DNA of 6,120 nucleotides from CAZSWS01 sp964610765 (GTDB lineage: Bacteria > Bacteroidota > Bacteroidia > Bacteroidales > Tannerellaceae): NCBI GenBank assembly GCA_964610765.1, contig CAZSWS010000109.1:1-6120 (forward strand). Direction: 5' to 3'. The notes below the pieces were generated by a model. The model was not told the DNA's origin, did no database searches, and saw nothing but the letters and a program-made list of their open reading frames with translations. The position numbers were made by a program, and so were the translations under genes. This document shows positions 1 to 4,782 of this stretch, in pieces. Position 1 is the stretch's first letter. Each line of letters begins with the position of its first letter.

Positions 1-1898
1 ACTTCTTCAAAGTCGACATCTGTTACGTTATCATCCTTTCCTGACTGACTAGAAGAACCTGCACCTTGGTTAGGATCTGCTTGAGCACCTTGTTGAGCTT
101 GAGCATTGTAAAGATCTTGACTCGCTGCTTGGAATACTGTATTCAGTTCGTTAGTTGCAGCATCAATGCCGGCTATATCTTGTGCCTTATGAGCTTCTTT
201 TAATTTGCCAAGAGCTGCTTCTATCTCAGATTTCTTATCAGCTGGTAACTTATCACCTATTTCACTCAGTTGCTTTTCTGTTTGGAAAATCATACTGTCT
301 GCTTGATTCAATTTGTCTACACGCTCTTTTTCTTTTTGGTCTGCTTCTGCATTGGCTGCAGCTTCTTCTTTCATTCTCTTCACTTCATCATCACTCAAAC
401 CACTAGAAGCCTCAATACGGATACTTTGTGTTTTACCGGTTCCTTTATCTTTAGCTGATACATTCAAGATACCATTTGCATCAATATCGAAAGTTACTTC
501 AATTTGAGGTACACCTCGCTGAGCTGTTGGTATGCCGTCTAAGTGAAAACGACCAATTGATTTATTATCCTTTGCCAAAGGACGCTCACCTTGTAAGACG
601 TGAATTTCGACAGAAGGCTGATTATCTACAGCTGTAGTAAACACCTCAGATTTTTTGGTAGGAATTGTTGTGTTTGATTCAATCAGTTTTGTCATAACAC
701 TTCCCATAGTTTCAATTCCTAAAGAAAGCGGAGTTACATCTAACAACAATACGTCTTTTACTTCTCCGGTTAAAACACCTCCTTGAATAGCTGCTCCTAA
801 AGCAACCACTTCGTCCGGATTTACACCTTTTGAAGGAGCTTTAGCAAAGAATTTCTCTACTACTTCTTGGATAGCCGGTATACGAGTTGACCCACCAACA
901 AGAATCACTTCATCAATATCTGTATTGTTATACCCTGCATCAGACATTGCTTTTTTACACGGTTCGATACATGCTTGCACTAAATCATCACATAGTTGTT
1001 CGAATTTAGCACGGGTCAATGTCTTAACTAAGTGTTTTGGAATACCATTAACCGGCATAATGTATGGTAGGTTAATTTCGGTGCTAGTTGTACTTGACAG
1101 TTCAATCTTTGCTTTTTCAGCAGCTTCTTTTAAACGTTGTAGAGCCATTGGGTCTTTACGTAAATCAAGTCCTTCATCTTTCAAGAACTCTTCTGCTAAC
1201 CAGTCAATCACTTTATGGTCAAAATCATCACCACCTAAGTGAGTGTCTCCATTTGTAGACTTCACTTCAAAAACTCCATCGCCTAGTTCAAGTATTGAAA
1301 TATCAAATGTACCACCGCCTAAGTCAAAGACTGCAATTTTCATGTCTTTTGAAGATTTATCCAATCCATAAGCTAAAGCTGCGGCTGTAGGCTCATTTAC
1401 AATACGACGAACTTTTAAACCGGCAATCTCGCCAGCTTCCTTCGTTGCTTGTCTTTGTGCGTCGCTAAAGTAAGCAGGAACTGTAATTACAGCTTCATCT
1501 ACATCTTGACCTAAATAATCTTCCGCTGTTTTTTTCATCTTTTGAAGAATCATAGCAGAGATTTCTTGGGGTGTATATAAACGACCATCAATATCCACTC
1601 GCGGTGTGTTATTATCGCCTTGAACAACTTTATAAGGTATACGCTCTACTTCTTTTTTAACTTGATCAAACGTTTCACCCATAAATCGTTTAATAGAGAA
1701 GATGGTTTTTTCAGGATTAGTAATAGCCTGACGTTTTGCAGGGTCTCCTACTTTCCTTTCACCTCCTTCTACAAAAGCAACAACTGAAGGTGTTGTCCTT
1801 TTGCCTTCACTATTCGTAATTACAACCGGCTCATTTCCTTCTAATACAGAAACACATGAGTTTGTTGTACCTAAGTCAATTCCAATTATTTTTCCCAT
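1..1898 (-). CDS. dnaK: Molecular chaperone DnaK (Hsp70), C-terminal tip cut by window edge
   Basis: Cytosolic ATP-driven chaperone that binds exposed hydrophobic peptides and works with DnaJ and GrpE. Translating the minus strand from the ATG at 1898-1896 gives 632 full codons without a stop. The protein starts MGKIIGIDLGTTNSCVSV, the Hsp70 phosphate-1 motif. DLGGGTFDIS lies at residues 192-201; T197 corresponds to the autophosphorylated Thr of E. coli DnaK. The interdomain linker DVLLLD is at about 382-387, followed by the substrate-binding domain, a helical lid rich in Lys, Glu and Ala, and a Gly/Ser/Gln tail. The last readable residues, DVDFEEV, are the family's acidic C-terminal motif, so only a few codons should be missing. 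No grpE or dnaJ is adjacent, and the gene diverges from ribE. The leader before the ATG is AT-rich with no Shine-Dalgarno, as is usual in Bacteroidota. The open plus-strand frames over this region are shadows of dnaK. Confidence 0.98.
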   Translation of the reverse strand, partial: MGKIIGIDLGTTNSCVSVLEGNEPVVITNSEGKRTTPSVVAFVEGGERKVGDPAKRQAITNPEKTIFSIKRFMGETFDQVKKEVERIPYKVVQGDNNTPRVDIDGRLYTPQEISAMILQKMKKTAEDYLGQDVDEAVITVPAYFSDAQRQATKEAGEIAGLKVRRIVNEPTAAALAYGLDKSSKDMKIAVFDLGGGTFDISILELGDGVFEVKSTNGDTHLGGDDFDHKVIDWLAEEFLKDEGLDLRKDPMALQRLKEAAEKAKIELSSTTSTEINLPYIMPVNGIPKHLVKTLTRAKFEQLCDDLVQACIEPCKKAMSDAGYNNTDIDEVILVGGSTRIPAIQEVVEKFFAKAPSKGVNPDEVVALGAAIQGGVLTGEVKDVLLLDVTPLSLGIETMGSVMTKLIESNTTIPTKKSEVFTTAVDNQPSVEIHVLQGERPLAKDNKSIGRFHLDGIPTAQRGVPQIEVTFDIDANGILNVSAKDKGTGKTQSIRIEASSGLSDDEVKRMKEEAAANAEADQKEKERVDKLNQADSMIFQTEKQLSEIGDKLPADKKSEIEAALGKLKEAHKAQDIAGIDAATNELNTVFQAASQDLYNAQAQQGAQADPNQGAGSSSQSGKDDNVTDVDFEE

Positions 1899-1996
1899 TT
1901 CAATTATATTTATTATTGTTTCAATTAAATTTTCAATTCCACAAAGATTAAATCAAATTGTGTGCCAAGTTTTTTCAAAGGATGTTGGCTTTTCAC

Positions 1997-2025
1997 CCTG
2001 TCAGGTTTTATGACATTTAGTCAGG
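1997..2025. repeat. Repeated TGTCA/TCAGG half-sites upstream of dnaK, possible operator
   Basis: CCTGTCAGG at 1997-2005 is an interrupted palindrome (CCTG-T-CAGG). Its TGTCA (1999-2003) also forms an inverted repeat with TGACA at 2011-2015, seven bases apart. GTCAGG occurs at 2000-2005 and again at 2020-2025, exactly 20 bases apart, or about two helical turns. The group lies about 100-130 bp upstream of the dnaK start codon. This is what is seen. That it binds a regulator of dnaK, for example in heat shock, is inference; I do not recognise it as a named operator. Confidence 0.3.
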
Positions 2026-2066
2026 AACCTCCAATCATTGATAAAACAATCACCTAAAGCGTCATA

Positions 2067-2080
2067 AGTGTATATACACT
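2067..2080. promoter_or_regulatory. Perfect 14-bp palindrome, possible operator for ribE
   Basis: AGTGTATATACACT equals its own reverse complement. It ends 16 bases before the ribE -7 element at 2097, so it occupies the -33 region, where no TTTG is seen. A dimeric regulator bound here could block or assist RNA polymerase. The centre is alternating TA, which raises the chance of a coincidental palindrome. The bound protein, if any, is unknown. Confidence 0.3.
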
Positions 2081-2096
2081 GCTTCATTATTTTTTG

Positions 2097-2104
2097 TAAT
2101 TTTG
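2097..2104 (+). promoter_or_regulatory. Candidate -7 promoter element for ribE
   Basis: TAATTTTG matches the Bacteroides -7 consensus TAnnTTTG exactly. It lies 27 bases upstream of the ribE ATG, giving a short leader of about 20 bases. No TTTG -33 element is present at the usual 19-21 base spacing; a palindrome occupies that position. The motif is short in an AT-rich region, so the call is moderate. Confidence 0.4.
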
Positions 2105-2131
2105 AATGCGTAAAAATTTAAAACTTAATAT

Positions 2132-2731
2132 ATGTTTTCCGGAATTGTAGAAGAAGCAGCTAATATTGTAGCTATAGAAAAGGATAAAGGTAATATTCAC
2201 CTAACCTTAGCATGCTCATTTGTAAATGAACTTAAAATAGACCAAAGTGTATCACATAATGGTGTATGTCTGACTGTTGTTAAAAAAACGCCCGACACAT
2301 ATACTGTAACAGCTATCAAAGAAACTTTAGACCGCTCTAACCTTGGTTTACTAAAGATAGGCGATAAGGTAAACCTGGAACGCAGTATGCTGATGAATGG
2401 TCGATTAGACGGACATATTGTGCAGGGACATGTAGACTGTACAGCCATTTGTAAAGAAGTTAAAGAGGCAGACGGAAGCTGGTATTATACATTTGAATAT
2501 ACGTTTGATAGAGAAATGGCAAAGAAAGGCTATCTAACTGTTGATAAGGGTTCTGTAACCGTCAATGGAGTTAGTTTAACTGTTGTTTCTCCTACCAACA
2601 ACAGTTTTCAGGTAGCTATCATTCCCTACACCTATGAATTCACCAATTTTCATCAAATTAAACCTGGCACAACTGTCAATTTAGAATTTGACATCATAGG
2701 TAAATATATCAGTCGGATTACTCAATTATAA
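2132..2731 (+). CDS. ribE: Riboflavin synthase, alpha chain
   Basis: Cytosolic enzyme for the last step of riboflavin synthesis: two 6,7-dimethyl-8-ribityllumazine molecules give riboflavin plus 5-amino-6-ribitylamino-uracil. The 199-residue product has the family's usual length and two tandem lumazine-binding domains. The N-terminus MFSGIVEE is the signature MFTGIVEE with Thr replaced by Ser, which fixes the start. Domain 1 carries SHNGVCLTV (41-49) and NLERSM (81-86). GRLDGHIVQGHVD (90-102) marks the junction. Domain 2 repeats the pattern with SVTVNGVSLTV (141-151), IIPYTYEFTNF (163-173) and NLEFDIIGKY (183-192). A -7 element lies 27 bases upstream of the ATG. No other rib genes are nearby; a nitroreductase follows after 29 bp. 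The E. coli equivalent is called ribC, whereas ribE is usual in this phylum. Confidence 0.97.
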   Translation: MFSGIVEEAANIVAIEKDKGNIHLTLACSFVNELKIDQSVSHNGVCLTVVKKTPDTYTVTAIKETLDRSNLGLLKIGDKVNLERSMLMNGRLDGHIVQGHVDCTAICKEVKEADGSWYYTFEYTFDREMAKKGYLTVDKGSVTVNGVSLTVVSPTNNSFQVAIIPYTYEFTNFHQIKPGTTVNLEFDIIGKYISRITQL

Positions 2732-2760
2732 TATTCAGGAATAACCAAAGCTTATAAATA

Positions 2761-3309
2761 ATGAAGAGTTTTCATTCGTTAGCCTTGCAAAGGCAGAGCG
2801 ATCGTTCTTTTGATCCGGATAGATTCGTTGAGCGAGAAAAAATAGAACGCATCCTAGAGACAGCTCGTATGGCTCCTTCTGCCACAAACTCACAACCTTG
2901 GCACTTTATCGTAGTTGACGAACCTGAACTTAAAAATAAGGTAGCTGATGCTACTTCTGCCAAACTACTTGGCATGAACCACTTCACCAAACAAGCTCCT
3001 GTTCATATATTAATTGTTGAAGAAGTTCCTAACTTATTGTCAGGTATTGGAGGATGGGTAAAAAAGAAATCTTTTGCACCACTCGATATTGGTATAGCCA
3101 CAGCACATATTTGCTTAGCAGCCGAAGATGAAGGATTAGGAAGTTGTATAGTTGGTTGGTTTAATGAACCCAAAATGAGGGAACTGCTAAATATTCCTGC
3201 GAGCAAACGTGTTGTACTGGATATTATTCTTGGCTATTCAACACAAGCTGATCGTCCTAAAAAGCGTAAAAGCGCAGATCAGGTGATATCTTACAATACA
3301 TATAAATAG
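2761..3309 (+). CDS. Nitroreductase family protein (FMN-dependent oxidoreductase)
   Basis: A 182-residue member of the nitroreductase fold, whose homodimers bind FMN and use NAD(P)H to reduce nitro compounds, quinones or other acceptors; the physiological substrate is unknown. RQSDRSF (11-17) is the N-terminal R-x-S-x-R-x-F flavin-phosphate motif. APSATNSQPWHFIVV (38-52) is the conserved Pro-Ser-x-x-N-x-Q-P-W segment. DIGIATAHICLAAEDEGLGS (109-128) is the long central helix and glycine turn, and LGY (158-160) precedes a basic tail. It is shorter than NfsB or BluB (about 215-220), so neither name is applied. No signal peptide is seen, so it is cytosolic. It follows ribE by 29 bp with no promoter or terminator between, so cotranscription is likely. 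The AGGA at 2737-2740 is too far from the ATG to act as a ribosome binding site. Confidence 0.9.
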   Translation: MKSFHSLALQRQSDRSFDPDRFVEREKIERILETARMAPSATNSQPWHFIVVDEPELKNKVADATSAKLLGMNHFTKQAPVHILIVEEVPNLLSGIGGWVKKKSFAPLDIGIATAHICLAAEDEGLGSCIVGWFNEPKMRELLNIPASKRVVLDIILGYSTQADRPKKRKSADQVISYNTYK

Positions 3310-3310
3310 T

Positions 3311-3919
3311 TTACTGAATAAGCTCTCCCTTACCTTGACGGGTGATCTCAAAATGATCTGTTGTACAATCAACGATAGTAGAAGGAACAATGTCTCCATA
3401 TCCACCATCTACTACTAAGTCGACAGTATTCTCATACTTCTCATGAATTAACTCCGGGTCTGTCATATACTCTTCTTCTACCTCATCATCATGGATAGAA
3501 GTAGTCATAATCGGATTACCTAGTTGCTGTGTTATCTCCAGTATTATTGAATTGTCCGGAACACGAATACCTACTTCTTTTTTATTTTTATATATTTTGG
3601 GTAATTCATTATTGGTTGGTAATATAAAAGTGAATGCTCCGGGGAGGTTTTTTTTCATTAGCTTGAAAGCACTATTGCTTATTTTCGCATATTCACTCAC
3701 AGCCGACAAATCCGGACAAATAATAGCCAATTTACTTTTTTGCGGATTGATTCCCTTATATTCACATACACGCTCAACTGCTCGAACGTTCAAGGCATCA
3801 CATCCCATCGCATAAATTGTATCCGTAGGATAAATGATTACCCCACCTTCTTTTAAGACTTCCACCACCCGCTCAATTTCTCTTTGATTAGGATTTTCCG
3901 GATAAATTTTCACTCGCAT
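3311..3919 (-). CDS. yciO: Sua5/YrdC/YciO-family protein, closest to the YciO branch
   Basis: A 202-residue single-domain YrdC-fold protein. TsaC/Sua5 members make threonylcarbamoyl-AMP for the t6A modification of tRNA; the role of the YciO branch is less settled. PTDTIYAMGC (31-40) is the nucleotide-binding motif, with YAMGC as in E. coli YciO (YALGC) rather than the YGLG form. YKGINPQKSKLAI (54-66), LMKKNLPGAFTFIL (87-100), GIRVPDN (117-123), MTTS (138-141) and STIVD (180-184) follow in family order. The start is the ATG at 3919-3917, with AGGG six bases upstream. An in-frame TTG at 3949 would extend the protein by 10 residues, but it lies inside the likely -7 element and is rejected. The gene converges on the nitroreductase gene, with one base between the stop codons. 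The symbol is by resemblance; a t6A role is possible but not shown. Confidence 0.88.
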   Translation of the reverse strand: MRVKIYPENPNQREIERVVEVLKEGGVIIYPTDTIYAMGCDALNVRAVERVCEYKGINPQKSKLAIICPDLSAVSEYAKISNSAFKLMKKNLPGAFTFILPTNNELPKIYKNKKEVGIRVPDNSIILEITQQLGNPIMTTSIHDDEVEEEYMTDPELIHEKYENTVDLVVDGGYGDIVPSTIVDCTTDHFEITRQGKGELIQ

Positions 3920-3946
3920 AGTTTGCCCTGATTGATAATAATTAAG

Positions 3947-3954
3947 CAAACTTA
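3947..3954 (-). promoter_or_regulatory. Candidate -7 promoter element for yciO
   Basis: On the minus strand these bases read TAAGTTTG, an exact TAnnTTTG match, 27 bases upstream of the ATG at 3919. Transcription would begin near 3940, leaving a leader of about 20 bases that contains the AGGG ribosome binding site. No clear TTTG -33 element is seen; that region falls inside the terminator hairpin of the upstream operon. The position excludes the alternative TTG start at 3949. Confidence 0.5.
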
Positions 3955-3957
3955 CAT

Positions 3958-3993
3958 AAAAAAAGAGTGCAACACCTCATGCTACACTCTTTT
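3958..3993 (-). terminator. Rho-independent terminator of the oxidoreductase/DUF1080 operon
   Basis: Minus-strand RNA from the DUF1080 gene would form a 9-bp stem, AAAAGAGTG (3993-3985) with CACTCTTTT (3969-3961), around a 15-base loop, followed by a run that totals seven U including the last stem bases (3964-3958). It starts 31 bases after the stop codon. A GCA/TGC pair in the loop may lengthen the stem with a bulge. On the plus strand the U run is interrupted after four, so the leftward direction is favoured. Confidence 0.8.
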
Positions 3994-4005
3994 CTTATAG
4001 TCAAT

Positions 4006-4030
4006 TAGACAGTCTATCAAATAGCTATTT
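4006..4030. repeat. Two short palindromes at the end of the DUF1080 gene
   Basis: TAGACAGTCTA (4006-4016) is a palindrome around a central A. AAATAGCTATTT (4019-4030) is a perfect 12-bp palindrome that includes the DUF1080 stop codon (4027-4025). They are two bases apart and lie just ahead of the terminator. They could be chance in AT-rich DNA, a site for a dimeric protein, or additional 3' RNA structure. Confidence 0.25.
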
Positions 4031-4768
4031 AAGTTTTTTTACACGGATGTTTTTAAACTTAACAACCGAATCATGTCCTAAAAATGCTATATGACCTTTA
4101 GGGGTAAATAAACCTGCTTGAATTTTCTCTTTAGGTATATCCTTAGTTGCTTCTTTCAAATCTCCATCTACAATTATCGTTCCATTAAGAATCACTTGAA
4201 TTCGATTTCCATCAGCTACTACTTCTTGATAATTCCATTCACCTACAGGTTTTAGATACCCCCTTTTAGCCGGAATATAATTATAAACAGAACCATGATA
4301 CTGATAAGGCTTCAAGTCCTTATACTGCTCGTCTCCATTATCTAGTATTTGCAGTTCCATGCCTAAATAACCTTTCTCTTTAGGAACAATCTCATGCCGT
4401 AAACCAAGACCACTATTAGCTCCGGGGGTTAATTGAAATTCAAAACGCAATACAAAATTATCATAAGCTTCCTTTGTATATAAATTCCCATATCCGCCTC
4501 CCTCTGCAGGATGCATAACAATATAACCTTCCTCCACTACATATTCGTCCGTATTACTTACCCATTGTTCCATATTCGTGCCATCAAAGAGCAACTCAAA
4601 TCCTTCTTTTTTCTCTTGCTTAGGTAGTTTAAAAGGTTTTATTTTCTTCCTTTTACCCTCAACAGTCAAAGCTGATGCATCTTTTTTATATACATCAGGT
4701 TGTTCACTTCCTTTGCCAAACGAAAAAGTCAATAAAAGAGTCAGTATTAGTGCTAAATTTATTTTCAT
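4025..4768 (-). CDS. Secreted DUF1080 protein (3-keto-disaccharide hydrolase family)
   Basis: A 247-residue exported protein with one DUF1080 (PF06439-type) domain of concanavalin-like beta fold. The family includes enzymes that cleave 3-keto-glycosides made by sugar 3-dehydrogenases. Residues 1-19 are a Sec signal (a short basic start, then LALILTLLLTFSF); there is no lipobox Cys, so a soluble periplasmic form is expected. A Lys-rich linker (about 28-54) precedes the domain, which opens with GFELLFDGTNMEQW (56-69). It continues with the glycine patch EGGGYGNLY (89-97), GANSGLGLRHE (116-126), GYLGMELQILDNG (133-145), YHGSVYNYIP (157-166), KPVGEWN (173-179) and the closing GHIAFLGHDSVVKFKNIRV (225-243). 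All core family blocks are present, so it looks intact. It begins 14 bp after the oxidoreductase stop with no promoter between, and ends at an intrinsic terminator. No Shine-Dalgarno is seen. Substrate and exact reaction are inferred from the family. Confidence 0.9.
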   Translation of the reverse strand: MKINLALILTLLLTFSFGKGSEQPDVYKKDASALTVEGKRKKIKPFKLPKQEKKEGFELLFDGTNMEQWVSNTDEYVVEEGYIVMHPAEGGGYGNLYTKEAYDNFVLRFEFQLTPGANSGLGLRHEIVPKEKGYLGMELQILDNGDEQYKDLKPYQYHGSVYNYIPAKRGYLKPVGEWNYQEVVADGNRIQVILNGTIIVDGDLKEATKDIPKEKIQAGLFTPKGHIAFLGHDSVVKFKNIRVKKLK

Positions 4769-4782
4769 AGTTTAAGGGTTAA

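Larger units (their letters stand above)
1899..2131. promoter_or_regulatory. Divergent dnaK / ribE intergenic regulatory region
   Basis: These 233 bases separate the start codons of dnaK (leftward) and ribE (rightward), so both promoters should lie here. The ribE side has an exact TAnnTTTG element. The dnaK side has no exact match: the closest is AATCTTTG on the minus strand (1942-1949), with a possible TTTG 26 bases further upstream (1976-1979), which is longer than the usual 19-21 base spacer, so I do not call it. Inverted repeats lie between the two sides. I see no CIRCE element (TTAGCACTC-N9-GAGTGCTAA) and nothing resembling an FMN riboswitch. No plausible small gene was found. Confidence 0.6.

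Noticed and set aside
155..2013. Several plus-strand open frames of 60-105 codons (about 155-507, 925-1242, 1801-2013)
   Set aside because: They lie antisense to dnaK, have no family motifs, and arise as shadows of its codon pattern.
1899..2066. CIRCE/HrcA site for dnaK
   Set aside because: No TTAGCACTC-N9-GAGTGCTAA or close variant is present.
1899..2131. FMN riboswitch before ribE
   Set aside because: The leader after the candidate promoter is only about 20 bases, and no conserved multi-stem FMN element pattern is seen in the intergenic region.
2197..2448. Minus-strand open frame inside ribE, and similar ones inside the nitroreductase gene (2772-2990, 3003-3206)
   Set aside because: They lie antisense to well-supported genes, with no recognisable motifs.
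3255..3275. Possible terminator at the end of yciO (GCG...CGC then a T run on the minus strand)
   Set aside because: The stem is only three base pairs and lies within the nitroreductase coding sequence.
3337..3362. GATC repeats near the end of yciO
   Set aside because: GATC is self-complementary and the copies are in coding sequence; no further structure supports a site.
3920..3949. TTG start at 3949 for the YrdC-family gene
   Set aside because: It falls within the likely -7 element TAAGTTTG, and the ATG at 3919 has an AGGG six bases upstream and fits the family N-terminus.
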